Shown: positions 11,314 through 22,640, counted from the first letter of the stretch. The stretch is DNA of 64,000 nucleotides from Apodemus sylvaticus (GCF_947179515.1 NC_067477.1:117253562-117317561); one strand, 5' to 3'. Made by a program: numbers and translations. The notes: a model not told the origin generated them from the letters alone.

Positions 11314-12414
11314 CTTCAGCGGCCATAACATGATGCATTGACTCTGACATCCTGTCTGGAGGTTGGGGACCCAGCGCGGAACAGACTGACCAGGATGTCC
11401 CCATGCTGTACCTTCTCGGGGCTCCCTCAGCAAAGGTCAAGAAAGGCCCCAAAGCAAGGGCGGTATGGCGCATTAAAGACTTCAGATGTTCGCAGCCCTG
11501 CCAAATTCTCACTGACGATAAAGCCTGTGGGATTGTCTTCTCTGAATACTACATACATCCCGTGGACTGGAGAAACTGAGAGCCAAGCAGGTCTCCATCT
11601 CTATTTTAGGAAGAACCAAGGCCTAGGGAATCCACCCCCATCCACTGCATATGCATTTGCAGCTGCTTCCTGGGAGTCAGCGTCCCTGGTAACAAGGCTT
11701 CCTCTTCTGCTTCCCACACTCCACTCAAGCTCATATCGATGGCGAACTGCAATTGTGTCTGGAATTCTCTCTCGGCAAAGCCTTTCTCAGGCTTACAGCC
11801 CCCTGCCAGATAGGAAAAAATAGAGAAGGGGTGCAAAATGAGCCTGGTGCCAAGAGATAGACAGGTAGAAAGAGAAGATGGCGAGAAAGAAGGGAAGATG
11901 GGGGATGGGAAGACCTGGGAAGGGGACTTCAGGGAAAAAATGGCAGGCAAGCCAAGGAAGCAGGGCGGGGAGCAACACAAGCAAAGCCAGGAGAGACTGG
12001 ACAAGATGGAGGCCGGAGAGGAGCGTGGGGAAGAAGACCAACATGTATAGAAGCTGGTAGGGATGCTGGCCCAGCCACGCCCCACAGCGCATGCTTAACT
12101 GCTAGAAAGAAATGTCGACCTCCTCACTACTCACCAGCGTCAAGTGACTCTCACGACCTCCGAGACTGAGGCTCCCACATTGCACTGTGAATGAGACCCA
12201 CCTGGGATACCTCACCTTAGAACCAAAACAGAACGAAAACCTTCAGAGATTCTGCTCGAGAAAATTCGAACCTAGGCCTGAGAATCTGAATGTTTAAAGC
12301 TCCCCGGGAATGGGTGTGGTCCTTGACTGACGTGTTCTTCAACTCCACTGAATAGGGCATCTCTCTGGGCTGCGACAGCCAGAAGGAGCATAAAGGTCTA
12401 GCGAATTCAGGCTC

Positions 12415-12505
12415 TGCCAGAGGCCCCGCCCCACCCGCCCCTCCCAAGCCCCTGGCTACCTACCCTGGAGCTCCGCAGCCCCTGCCAGCTCTGCTGGCTT
12501 TCCTT
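12415..12505. promoter_or_regulatory. GC-rich Sp1/KLF-type motif cluster
   Basis: GCCCCGCCCCACCCGCCCCT at 12424-12443 stacks GC-box and CACC-box motifs, followed by a CCCCTGGCTACC/CTCCGCAGCCCC stretch. No TATA or open exon nearby. It could be a distal element rather than a promoter. Confidence 0.3.
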
Positions 12506-12552
12506 CTTCCTTCTGGCTAGAGCACTAATGTCCTGGCTGATTTTCTTGCCCT

Positions 12553-12740
12553 AAACAAGCTAATTAAGCAATAATCCTAACAGAATCCATCACTCTGACA
12601 AGGTTGTTGATTAATGGTCCCCCAGCCAAGCCCCAAGTGCTTGATATCCCAGCAGAATGGTCAATAATCAGCAGTGGCTGCGGCTGCGGCAGTGTGGGTC
12701 TGGCCACATCAGGAGACGACGAATGCTGAATGGGTAATGG
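12553..12740. promoter_or_regulatory. Candidate conserved regulatory element
   Basis: Dense homeodomain/HNF1-like words: AGCTAATTAAGCAATAATCC (12558-12577), GTTGTTGATTAATGG (12604-12618) and TCAATAATCAG (12661-12671), in repeat-free DNA and followed by a CGGCTGCGGC run. Motif clustering is seen in the sequence; enhancer function is inference. Confidence 0.25.
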
Positions 12741-13229
12741 GGCCCAGTTTAGCAGCCTGGTAGAAGGCAGAGGAGGAAAAGAAGGCTGGCTCGGGCGTAA
12801 CCACGGGCAGCGGCGCCCATGCTTTTGACGCCGTGGCGTGCCATCGTCATCTGCAAATACGTTTGGACATATTGGTAGTTCTCCCACAAGCTGCATATGG
12901 GACATACATGGCACTCTGTATTCTTCGATCTGAAACCACAAAATGTCCTCAGAGAACAACTCCGAATAACTCCGGGCCACAGAAGGTTGGCGAACACGTG
13001 GACGCTTCTTCGGTTTTGCAGCTCTGTTGACTCCATAGCTACTGGTGTATAAGGTGCGACAAGAGAGACAATGCTGCCTTCGGGAAGTAGATTTCAGTCC
13101 AGGCTGATATACCTATCCGTTTTTCTATACCCAGACCATTATTGCAAACATGCTGATTCCCTAAGAAGACATAACTTTCTTCTCAGTGTTGGGAGAATGG
13201 TCCTGGATTAAGCGAAATGTGGTGAAATT

Positions 13230-13243
13230 CTGCCCCCTGGTGG
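13230..13243 (-). promoter_or_regulatory. CTCF-type motif, exact core match
   Basis: CTGCCCCCTGGTGG on + is the exact reverse complement of CCASYAGRKGGCRS and continues into GGCCACAGG. No mismatch and not inside a recognised SINE. Same orientation as the motif at 10346. Confidence 0.6.
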
Positions 13244-15018
13244 CCACAGGTGCTGCTTCAACTCTTCTACTTTTTAAGGTTCCAGCGCCAGCAAGAGTCT
13301 GTCTAGTGGCCTTTATAAGGCCCGCAGCCTGGGTATTGTACGTGTTGCCACAGCAAAATATACAACCCTGTGTACTTCCTAACTCTCCCCCTCACTGGCA
13401 TCTCTCGGGGTTGTTCCAGAAAGGAGCTATAAAGCCGCATCTGTCCACGTCTGGGTGGTTCCTGTATAAAACACAGAACCATCATCAAACCAGGCCCCAG
13501 TCTTCTCTTCTCGGTTAACCGACCATAGGCCACACCCCATAAAACTGTAGGCTCAGGCTTTAGAGCAGAAGGCATTGTAGCCGGAGGGGAAATATACGCA
13601 TTTGGACAACTTTGTGTAACTTTCACCCTCAGGACCTGCTTGGGCCTGCTCGTGAATACATTTACCATTTCCCTTTGATCATAATTGTCTGCGGAACTGT
13701 CCCCATAGTCTTTGAATCCTCTGTCCCTTTTCCCCTGGAAAGAGTGGGTGGTCTTGGTAAAGCACTCTTGACCAAAGAGAGGAAAATCGCTCGCTCCCGA
13801 GCTATGCTGCCCCTGACACACGCACTGTCTGGGTCTGTCACATGCAGTATCTTATGTCCATACGCGTTTCCAGCTCTGTGCGGCAACAAAGAGCTTAGCT
13901 TACACTGATTGCTCTGTAAATGGTAAGAGCAGAGTGGACTGGGCAGAGTGAAAAGGGAACCGCCCAGCCTAAGGCTCAGGTCTGTCTGTCTCGGCTATAC
14001 GTCCCAGGGGAAAGACTTTCTCCGTCTGGGCCTCTTCTCCAAAACTTAAGGCTGATTTGAGGACCTCTAGGGTCTTTTCTATATGACAGTGTTAGGGAAC
14101 AAGTTCCTAACAGTCTAAGCGGAAACCAACACGGAAGGCAGCACTGTCCGGGGCAGTAATCCAGTCAGTGCTCTCTCCTCACAGTATGGGGGCAGAGACA
14201 TCTCTACCTTGGATGTTTATGAGCACGAACCTCTTCCACCTACCAGGAGTTAGCCATCAGCCCAGCGCTCCCTGGACAGATCCTGGTGAGGCGGTGGCAC
14301 CTAATGGCGATCTCTACTAATTACCGTCCAGCCCCATGGCTCTCCCTGCAGAAGTCCAGTCCACGCTGTGACTAAACCAAGAATGCTAACTCACAATGCT
14401 GAGGGACTGAGGGCCTCTTAAAGTTAAGCCTCAGTCCAGCCTTAATTAGGTTTTTTTTTTTTTTTCAATTAGTTTGTCCTGGCTCTCGAAGCCTCCCATT
14501 GTTCCCCAAGTCTAATAACGGAGTTCTTACCAGGTAGGAGTAGCCCAATAAGGGAACCCTGGATTTCACCCATGTCATCATTTCTGTCCACCCCCACCCT
14601 CGTATGGCTGTGTCACAGGCCCAGACAACCAGGCCACTGACTCAGACTTCAGTTCATCCCAAATGCCGCTGTCTGCAGTGGGAAAACAATAGACAGGCGT
14701 GGGATACCGCCACAGAGTTCTGCACAGGAGTAACACGTCACAGCCCCGCCCCTCCCCCCCCCAGGTGGTTATTGGCTCAGACTGAGGATACAAATTCTAC
14801 AGTCCGCCATAGCTTCTGATGGTGCGTGCCCCACTTTCTGTTATGAAACCACCTTCATCAGGTGATTGGTGCTTCAGGTTTAGCACCAACCTTCTAAAAG
14901 ATTGAAGTTGGGGCCCAAGAGGCTCCCTGCTGGGTACTGGAGAAACACTCACTGGAGATAAGACCTGGGACTCTCTAGTGCTGATGGCTATTACTCTAAG
15001 CCATGCGGCGTCTCACTA
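13244..15018. other. Repeat-poor unique DNA
   Basis: Only a T15 run at about 14451-14466 and a weak MIR-like patch at 13975-14080 stand out. A 172-codon minus frame at 13303-13821 has no recognisable features. Confidence 0.4.
14725..14785. promoter_or_regulatory. Promoter-like CRE/GC-box/CCAAT cluster
   Basis: Within 50 bp: ACACGTCACAG (CRE-like half-site, 14731), CCCCGCCCCTCC (GC box, 14744), a C10 run and GGTTATTGGCTCAG (inverted CCAAT, 14765). This order resembles TATA-less promoters, but no first exon or CpG island is evident. Confidence 0.25.
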
Positions 15019-15032
15019 CCTCCATCTAGTGG
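15019..15032 (-). promoter_or_regulatory. CTCF-like motif, one mismatch
   Basis: CCTCCATCTAGTGG matches the reverse-complement core except one base (T where G is expected). Same orientation as the motifs at 10346 and 13230. Confidence 0.35.
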
Positions 15033-15174
15033 TGAAGATTAGCATTGCGCCAGCGGGGAAAGGAGCCCAGAATTTCAAAGTGGAGCACTGCAGAAAAGAT
15101 TTTGAGTTAAGAGGCAATGCTCTTAACTCTTAAGGCTCTGTGTTTTGTATGTCTCTAGTGAACTATGTCTTTGT

Positions 15175-15330
15175 AGTAAAGATTACTATACATTCTAACA
15201 CTAGGAAAATAACACTAAAAACTAAGAGAAGTAACTTGAAGTAAGCATGCAACTAGTAAATGCTGAGCTGGTATCTAAACTGTTACATGTGTGGATCTGG
15301 AGTGTGCCCAGCCAACAGTACCTCTGCCTA
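15175..15330 (-). mobile_element. MIR SINE, antisense
   Basis: 'AGTAACTTGAAGTAAGCATGCAACTAGTAAATGCTGAGCTGG' and the following GATCTGGAGTGTGCCCAGCC...TACCTCTGCCT preserve the order of the antisense MIR core and its 3' part. High divergence. Confidence 0.55.
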
Positions 15331-17290
15331 TAAAGTATTTGGGGCAGTAACTTTTTAAAGACTCTTGAACACCGACCGGTAAGGCTTTATTCCATCCCTT
15401 CCAGTCTCTCAGACTCTCCCTTAAGGCCTACAGGAGCAATGACACTCAAAACAGACTCACTGGGAAGCTTTGTGAAGACTGCCCTGGGCCTGCTCCAGAC
15501 AGCGGAAGCCTGGGCACCCTCCTGACGTCACTGCTGCTCCCCAGGGAAAGATCACTGCCCCTCACTGGGCTAGAAGAGGCAAGTGAAGCACTGCCTAGTG
15601 GGTGGCAGCAGGGGAAGATGCCAGGCACCTCACGGGAAAGGCTGGCAGTGACACCTGCTGTCCGCAGAGGAAATCCAATAGTGGCTGTAGCTCTGCTTCC
15701 TGAAGGATAGAGTTGTAATAATGCCTCTCACAGACACAAACTGGTTGCTGTTTGTTGGGCTGTTGGATGAGAGAACTGGGCTTTGAGACCCCGCCCCGCC
15801 CCCCAGGCCTCTGTCTGGTAATCCTATCTGGCGTCCTTTAAAGATGGGGGGTTCTTCAGAGTTACAGCATCTTACTTGGGGGATGAAGGCTGCCAGCTGC
15901 TAAACACACCCGTGGTGTAAAGGGAATGAGGCTATGTTCTCTGGGATGGGACTTATATATGTTCTCTGGGTCCTGACCCCCCTTCCTAGCCTTAAACTAC
16001 AATTACCAGCTCAGGAAACAAGGCTGTGCCCAAAGGCCATGAGCTAAGAGGGCGAAAGATGGACGGTTGCTACAGAGCTACACTCTTTCCGCTGGTCACA
16101 AACACTTAGGAGAAAGGTCTAGGCTGGCTGCCTGCGGCCCAGTCCACATGGGCTGAGCACTTGTGGACTGGAATATCTAAACAGCATACTGGGAGGCAGA
16201 GCTTAACCGGAAGAAGCCAGAAATGTCCTTAAGGAGCAAGAAAGGATGTTTACCTTAAGCCCTGAGTCTTCTGGGTACCTGGAGATGAGGGAGGGAGGGA
16301 CAGCCTAGGAGAAGGTTGGGCTATGGCTTCCTATGGTGCTGGGATCTGATTTAATGGTAATCGACACATGCCAACGTTCTGATATCAGATCTGGAGTCTG
16401 AGTCAGTCACTGTAGGAATGTCTCCAGCACCAGCCTATCTGGTCACTCTGGTCAGCAGCCAGCCCATGCTCCCTGTGAGAAAGCCCCGTGAATGTGGGCT
16501 AACAGGAAGCCACTTACTACAAAAGAAAGCCAATGCAGGTTCATCTGTGAACCCCACAAAACTGTGGCTCTCCCAAGTGGAAGCTCCATTCCAGCAGCTG
16601 GTCTGAGCCTGTCGTGACGGAGCCTCATCAGGACGCCACAGGCTGGGTATAAAATCCTGAAGACCCAGGCTGGGCTCCCGGCCACCCCCTGATGTGTGAC
16701 CTTCGTCTTAACATCTGGTCAGCTGCTCTCGTCCATAAATAGACACTGAAAGATGCAATCGCTTCTCTCGTCGCCGTGACTTTAATGCCCAGGGTGACCT
16801 GCAACAGAATCTGTGGGCTTTAGGAGATAATGAGGTGCCAATGTTGGTGCATCCGTTGCATCCTAGGGACCATTCTGGTGGGAGATGCTGATGGTGAGGG
16901 AGGCTGTGCAGGGGGGACGTAAAAACAGAAGGAAGTCTACACTTTCTGCTTAATTTTCTTACGACCCTAAAACCTCTTAGGGAAGAGGCAGTCTTTTAAA
17001 GTATACGTCTAGGGAGATTAAGGTTAATATGAGAATTACGTAAGGTGCTGTTGTCTAAAGGCCTCGTCTGGTCTTCATGGCACTGTGGGATCCACAGTAG
17101 CTGAGTGATGGGTTGTCACCCTCTGACAAGCCAAGATGCTCTACCGCATCCCACCTCCCACAGGGAGCCTCTGGGGTGACAACAGGTGTGAGAACCAAGG
17201 AGCAGACCCGGTGACCACCTGACACAGGGGCCTTCCCTTCGCCCTTCATCCCTGATAAGGTTCCGGAGGCTCAGCAAAGCCTCAAGAGAA
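15331..17290. other. Repeat-poor unique DNA
   Basis: No repeat or exon recognised. GC-boxes occur at 15790-15803 (CCCCGCCCCGCCCCCC). Nothing else is supportable. Confidence 0.4.
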
Positions 17291-17294
17291 AGGG

Positions 17295-17400
17295 CTGGTG
17301 TCTGGAGACTTAAATTTCAGTGCCGACTTCATGTTTAAATATGTGGCTTGGCAATAATCTCTTTCCTCTTTGTTGCCTCAGTTTCCCTGGAATGGATTTC
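17295..17400 (+). mobile_element. MIR SINE fragment
   Basis: 'GTGTCTGGAGACTTAAATTTCAGTGCCGACTTC...TTTGTTGCCTCAGTTTCC' follows the sense MIR core, including the diagnostic TGCCTCAGTTTCC. Confidence 0.5.
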
Positions 17401-17806
17401 TTCCTTCTGTCAATACATCTCCAGGGCCCAAGAATAAGCCAGGCAACAGCTAAGCATCATTTCTCCTGCAACAGCATACATACGCGTGTTTGTTTTTGTT
17501 CTTTTAATGGCGGACGGTGCACTGGGTGTGCTCTTCCCTCTCCTGCCTCTTGAACCTGGCTGTTGCGGGGCTATGAATGTGAGTCTTTGGACCACATTTG
17601 GATGGCGTTGGGGGCTGCAGGGCTGTGGCCCTGTCCTCAGCGTCTGTTCACTGCTGATCCGTCTCCGGTCTCTGCAATGAGGGCAGCATGAAGCCAGGAC
17701 AGGCGTGGATGCTTCTAGACTACAAATCTTAGTTACGCTCGTGTCTTCCTTTTGGCCACATCTGTCTTTCCTGCCAGTTGCTCCCCTTAGCCCAGAGCCC
17801 GGAAAG

Positions 17807-18018
17807 CAGCTGTCCTTGCCCTTCCTGATGCTGCGACCCTTTAATATGGTTCTGTTGTGGTGACCCCCTCAACCATAACATTATTTTCAATGCTACTTCA
17901 TAACTGTCATTTTGCTACTATGAAGCATGATGTAGATCTCCGTGTTTTGCCTGGTCTTAGCTGACCCCTGGGGAAGGGTCATTCAAAGGGGCCGGGACCC
18001 ACTGGTTGAGAACCACTG
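17807..18018. mobile_element. URR1-like hAT-Charlie DNA element
   Basis: A short non-autonomous element bounded by CAGCTGTCCTTGCCCTTCC on the left and GGTTGAGAACCACTG on the right, i.e. degraded inverted termini of the hAT 'CAGnGGTTCTCAACC' type. Internal landmarks are ATGCTGCGACCCTTTAATA, TGTGGTGACCCCC, ACTTCATAACTG and TGCTACTATGAA. No 8 bp target duplication remains. Confidence 0.75.
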
Positions 18019-18323
18019 TCGTAGAGGGATCCAGAGAATCTTCAGGGGAGCCATAATGTAGAGGGCGGAGTGTTAGCTTGTCGGTTTAGCTACGCTAGTG
18101 CATTCTACCTCTCTCTGCTCCCTTCCAACCCTTATTCCACCCTAATTCCTTACGAGCCCCAACACTAGGAAGGAGAGAAAGGTTAGAGAGGAAAGGGGAC
18201 ATAGACCTTGTTAGCTACTTCCCGCTGATTAGGAGCATCAGGTTCCTAGGGGCAAGTCTTCATCATCGGGATATCCAGGAAGTCAGCAATCCAGCCAATG
18301 CAACAGCAGGAAAAAGCAGCAGG

Positions 18324-18326
<3 letters not shown>

Positions 18327-18358
<32 letters not shown>

Positions 18359-18847
18359 TGTGTGTGTGTGGTTTATGTATGTTTTCTGTATTGTGTGTGG
18401 TATGTGTGTGTGGTGTGTGTATGTTTTGTGTATTGTGTCTGTAGTGTGTGTGTGTGTGTGTGTGTGCTATGTGTGTGGTGTGTATGTGTGTGGTATGTAT
18501 GTGCGTGTGGTGTGTGTTGAATCTATGGTGTGTGTGTGGTATGTGTGGTATGTGTGTGTGGTGTGTGTATGTTTTGTGTATTGTGTCTGTAGTGTGTGTG
18601 TGTGTGTGTGTGGTGTGGTATGTGTGTGTGATGTGTGGTGTATCTGTGGTATGTGTGTGTGTGTATGTGTGTGTGGTGTGTGTGGTGTGTGTATGTTTTG
18701 TGTATAGTGTCTGTAGTGTGTATGTGTGCGTGGTGTGTATGTGCGTGTGGTGTGTGTTGAATCTATGGTGCATGTGTGTGGTATGTGTATGTGATGTGTG
18801 GTGTATCTGTGGGGTGTGTGTGTGTATGTGTGTGTGTGTGTGTGTGC
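18327..18847. repeat. Complex (TG)n array, ~520 bp
   Basis: TG-rich on +, with interspersions GGTA, GTAT and GTAG. Larger modules recur: TGTTTTGTGTAT...CTGTAGTG at 18422, 18570 and 18694, and TTGAATCTATGGTG at 18518 and 18748, so the array grew partly by duplication of longer blocks. It generates C-V and T-H frames on both strands that are not genes. Confidence 0.97.
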
Positions 18848-20169
18848 AGCAGCGGGGGTGAGCAGCGCTGCCTCAGGCCTCCCCAGTGTTCTCCCATTTA
18901 TACCCACTCCAGAATCCCCATAATTAAACTATCTGCAGCTAACACGCACCCGTAGCATGAGACAATCATACTTAACTGCTGTGGACAAACCAAATCAGCC
19001 CCACATCCCACACCTGAGAGTAAAAAAAAAACATATTCACACAACTGTCATTTAAAAGAAACCAAGATTTTCACTACAGCTAAGCGTGAACTTTGGTTCC
19101 AATCATAGCTCTGTCTTTTTTGGGCAGTGTGGTTCTAGGGAGGCTTTTACATTCCTGGGTTTTGCTGTGCTTTATCTCCGAGAGGAGATGAATCTCCATC
19201 TGGCTGGGTCATAAAGACCAAGTGACAGAGGTGACGTGGCTTTCATTTAGTGAGGTGAATCTAATCATTAGGCGGGGTGAATCATGACAAGTGTCAGGTC
19301 TGTGCTAGATAATTATGCTACATCTAGTAATGTGATCAATAACTTCAATTTTCTCCACCTTCGGTTATTTTAATTTTCTTCGACGTGACCTCCAGATGGC
19401 AGCACGGGCCACAGAACCCTGCATTTCTTTGCAGGCCATTGCCTCACAGGAGGCAGAGCTGACAGAGGCAGAGTAACAGTAACCACAAGGCTGTTTGCTG
19501 GGTTCTCGCTGTGCTCAGGGTATAGGGAGCACTTGTCACAAACAGACGCTCAAATGCTTTGGCTTTACAGGGAACGAAAAGGGTCTTTGACAGAAGGAGC
19601 CGCTGGCCGGGAGAACCAGGAACCAAGCAAGTCCAGCTTCCAAGGTTGCTGGCCAGGCCACTTTCCCCCGCCATGCTGTGTTCTCTGTGAGAGCTTGCGC
19701 AGTATCCTCCTTCACCAATGAGGAGAATAAGACAGAAGGGCAGAATGGAGCAGCCTAGTGACCAGGCTCCTGGAAATGTCCCACCATCTGAGACACTAAC
19801 CTGTGAGATGCTCGGTGCAGGCACTAGGAACCATGGGAAAGCTGGACCCCCGAATCACCCAAGATAATCTCTTCCATTCTCAAAGCAATCTTTGCCAAAA
19901 GACAAAGAGGATTGTGGGAAATTCCCTCCAACCCTCTGCTGACCATCCTCTTTTACTGAGCCTTTTGGCCACTGCATTTGAAACCCAGCCTCTAATCCTA
20001 AATATTCCTGGGGAATCTCTGAGCCAACCACATGTACAGACGTGCCCCTGCTGGAGTTCCGGAGCAGGCTGGCCAGGCTGAAGGACCCTTGAAAGCAGGG
20101 AAGGACAAAGGCTCAGACCTGTGTGTGGTGTTTCTGACTCAGCCACGTTGACTGTCAGCTAAGAAAGCC
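18848..20169. other. Mostly unique DNA
   Basis: Contains an A-run at 19022-19031, a possible sense MIR at 19085-19215 (AACTTTGGTTCCAATCATAGCTCTG) and the CTCF-like motif at 19389. A 126-codon minus frame at 19444-19824 lacks recognisable features. Confidence 0.4.
19389..19402 (+). promoter_or_regulatory. CTCF-like motif, one mismatch
   Basis: CCTCCAGATGGCAG matches CCASYAGRKGGCRS with T replacing A at position 3, and is followed by CACG. Plus orientation, opposite to the motifs at 10346-15032. Confidence 0.35.
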
Positions 20170-20345
20170 CAGAATTCCTCCCCTGTGCTCTCACTGGCTC
20201 TCAGAGGGATGCTCCTGTGTGATGTTAGGACCTCGGTTCCTCCTCTCTAAAATGAGGAAAGCCATAGTCTTACCTGAAAGGAAAACTATGAAGAACAAGG
20301 TCTTCTAGGAGCTTAAAACAACACCAGGTCATAGAAAATAATTGG
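20170..20345 (+). mobile_element. Probable MIR SINE
   Basis: 'CCTCGGTTCCTCCTCTCTAAAATGAGG' followed by GTCTTACCTGAAAGG and CAACACCAGGTCATAGAAAATA follows the sense MIR 3' half. Confidence 0.5.
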
Positions 20346-20358
20346 AGTTAGCTATATA

Positions 20359-21054
20359 TGATGGTTTGAATAAGATTGACCACGCAGGGGCTGGTGAGAT
20401 GGCTCAGCGGTTAAGAGCACTCACTGCTCTGCCAAAGGTCCTGAGTTCAAATCCCAGCAACCACTTGGTGGCTCACAACCATCCATAATGAGATCTAATG
20501 ACTTCTTCTGGTGTCTCTGAAAACAGCAACAGTGTATTCACATATAACAATAAATAAATCATTGGGTGGGAGCGAGCAGGACCTGAGCAAGCAGAGGTCC
20601 TGAGTTCAATTCCCAGCAACCACATGATGGCTCACAACCATCTGCACAGATACAGTGTACTCCTAAAATAAATAAATAAATCTTAAAAGAAAAAAAGAAA
20701 GAAAGAAAAGAATGACCATGTAGGCTCCTAGATTTGGATGCTTGGTCACCAGAGAGTGATACTATTTGAAAGGATTAGGAGGTGTGGAGGTTGGAGTGGG
20801 TGTGGCTTTGTTGGAGGAAGTGTGTCACTGAAAGTGGGCTTTGAGGTTTCAAGCCAGGACCAGTGTCTCTTCTTGCTGCCTTGGGATCTGGCTTTAGAAT
20901 TCTCAGCACCATGTCTGCCTGCAAGCCACCATGCTCATTACCATGATGAAAATGGACTAACCCTCTGAAACGGTAAGCAAGTCCCAATTCAGTGTTTCCT
21001 ACATAAGAGTTGCCATTGGCATGGTGTCTCTTCACAGCAACAGACCACTAAACA
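20359..21054 (+). mobile_element. ORR1-type MaLR LTR, split by B2 insertion
   Basis: Starts TGATGGTTTGAATAAG and, after the B2 block at 20389-20711, resumes with GAATGACCATGTAGGCTCCT, TTGGATGCTTGGTCACCAGAGAGTG, AGGTGTGG, GTTGGAGGAAGTGTGTCACTG and a 3' part with ACATAAGAGTTGCCATTGGCATGGTGTCTCTTCACAGC, ending CACTAAACA. This is the order of the rodent ORR1 LTR. The duplicated words AAGATTGACCACGCA / AAGAATGACCATGTA on either side of the B2 look like an aged target duplication. Confidence 0.85.
20389..20711 (+). mobile_element. B2 SINE dimer (head-to-tail)
   Basis: The first unit starts GGGCTGGTGAGATGGCTCAGCGG (RNA polymerase III A/B-box region) and runs to AATAAATAAATC near 20561. A second, 5'-shortened unit follows (GAGGTCCTGAGTTCAATTCCCAGCAACCACATGATGG...) and ends in TAAATAAATAAATC plus a GAAA-rich tail. 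The pair appears to have moved as one unit into the ORR1 LTR. Confidence 0.9.
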
Positions 21055-21141
21055 CTCTGTGTCTAACCTAGAGTATCCAAGCATGGTGTCTCTTCACAGA
21101 ACAGACCACTAAACACTCTGTGTCTAACCTAGAGTATCCAT
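21020..21141. repeat. 62-bp tandem duplication at the ORR1 end
   Basis: CATGGTGTCTCTTCACAG...CCACTAAACACTCTGTGTC...GAGTATCCA occurs at 21020 and again at 21082 with only an indel of one base near the junction and small end differences. It copies the last ~35 bp of the LTR plus flank, so it post-dates the insertion. Confidence 0.92.
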
Positions 21142-21467
21142 GACTGCTGTTTCCACACCCTGAGGACGGTCCTGTCCCCTCCTGAGACCATCCTCATCTC
21201 TCTCCACCTCTGGAAGGTCCCTGAAGGACCAAACTCCTCAGAAACGGAAAGACACCCTGGCATGAGAAATTGCTACGCAGTTTCTGGATGTTCTGTGCCT
21301 GTCATTGATTTGGGTATACAGAGGTTCTGTGGGAACAGACCAGCAGTTGGAATCGGGTTCATGAAGAGAAGAGATAGTCAAAGGGCAGGCACCATTCAAT
21401 GGGCAAACCATTGGGTTTGGAGCTCAAAGCTTAGGGAGACTGAGGGGACAGGACTAGGAAAGTAGTC

Positions 21468-21818
21468 TTAACCCTAACCCTAACCCTAACCATAAGCCTA
21501 ACTCTAAACCTAATGTACTCTAACCATAACCCTAACCCTAGCCCTAACCCTAGCCCTACCCCTTACCCTAACCCTAACCTAACCCTGATCCCTGAACCCT
21601 GAACCCTGAACCCTGACCCTAACCCTAACCCTAACCTTAACACACTCTAACCATAACCATAACCCTAGCCCTAACCCTAACTTAACCCTGAACCCTGAAC
21701 CCTAACCCTAACCCTAACCTAATCATGAACCCTGAACCCAGAACCCTGAACCCTGAACTCTGAACCCTAACCCTAACCTAACCCTGAACCCTAAACCCTG
21801 AACCCTAACTCTAACCCA
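21468..21818. repeat. Interstitial telomeric sequence, (CCCTAA)n on +
   Basis: About 350 bp of CCCTAA hexamers in runs, mixed with variants: CCCTAG, CCATAA, CCTAA and a heptameric CCCTGAA subfamily concentrated at about 21590-21616 and 21690-21810. A longer motif (ACTCTAACCATAACC) recurs at 21528 and 21645, showing internal block duplication. G-rich on the minus strand. Confidence 0.97.
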
Positions 21819-22574
21819 CCAGCCTCTGCAGCTGGACTGGGATTTTAAGACAGGGAGAGACAAGGAGCTAGTCAGATGGCTTTGGAAACTGGACAGTAAG
21901 AATTTATTTTGTAACCCACAGATTAATGCGGCTCTGACTAGCCCTAAAGAATAAAAGTCAACTGGTTCAAGCCCCATGGGCAGGGAGCTCAACTCTCTCC
22001 CACAGATGTATGCTGAGGCCATGACTTCCTGTCCTCGCAATCTACCTCTGCTCTGGGATCCAATGCTGGCCCCGTGTTTCCTCCACTGCCACCTTAGTCA
22101 CAGAGTATTACATCTTTACTGAACAAATAAAATAAAAACTCCCACTTCTCAAAGCAGAGTCCCCTGCATTCTCCGGAGCCATCCTCTGCCTAGCCCACAC
22201 CACAGAAGTATGCCCTAGTCAGCCAGGAGTAGCCCCTCACAGGGAGACACAAACTCAGCTTCCACAGCACCCTAGAGATGTACTCTGAGCTGGCCTGTCC
22301 TAGAGGGTCAGCGTGGACCCCGAGGACGCCCACACCTCAAATTCCCTAGAAGAGTTCATGAACTTAGCTCCCGAAACTTCCCCCATCTCACCCAGAAATG
22401 TTCATCTCTCTGTTCACTAAGAGACTGACCCCAACAGAGGGAAGGAGCACAACAGGGGACTTCCTCCCTGAGTCCTTAAAGTGGTTCAAAAGGACATTGC
22501 TTCAATCGATAATTTTCTTCTTTTTTTAATTCATGTAAGAAAAGTGAAAATCCTCGCTCGCGCGCATTCTCTCT
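21819..22574. other. Unassigned non-coding sequence
   Basis: No repeat or gene recognised. An AATAAAATAAAA tract lies at 22125. Confidence 0.4.
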
Positions 22575-22583
22575 TCCCCCCCC

Positions 22584-22619
<36 letters not shown>

Positions 22620-22640
22620 TACACATATATACACACATCT
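22575..22640. repeat. C-run/(TC)n/(CA)n microsatellite
   Basis: CCCCCCCCC, CTCTCTCTCTCTCTC, then (CA)~11 and ACATATATACACACA. Preceded by a short CGCTCGCGCGCA stretch at 22554. Confidence 0.95.

Noticed and set aside
11338..12092. 161- and 159-codon frames on opposite strands
   Set aside because: No domain, signal, conserved motif or splice context; expected by chance in GC-richer DNA.
13303..13821. 172-codon minus-strand frame
   Set aside because: No recognisable protein features, and the plus strand of the same interval is partly open as well.
18246..18907. Cys-Val and His-Thr rich frames
   Set aside because: TG/CA array translations; the same holds for 23292-23902 and 27848-28502.
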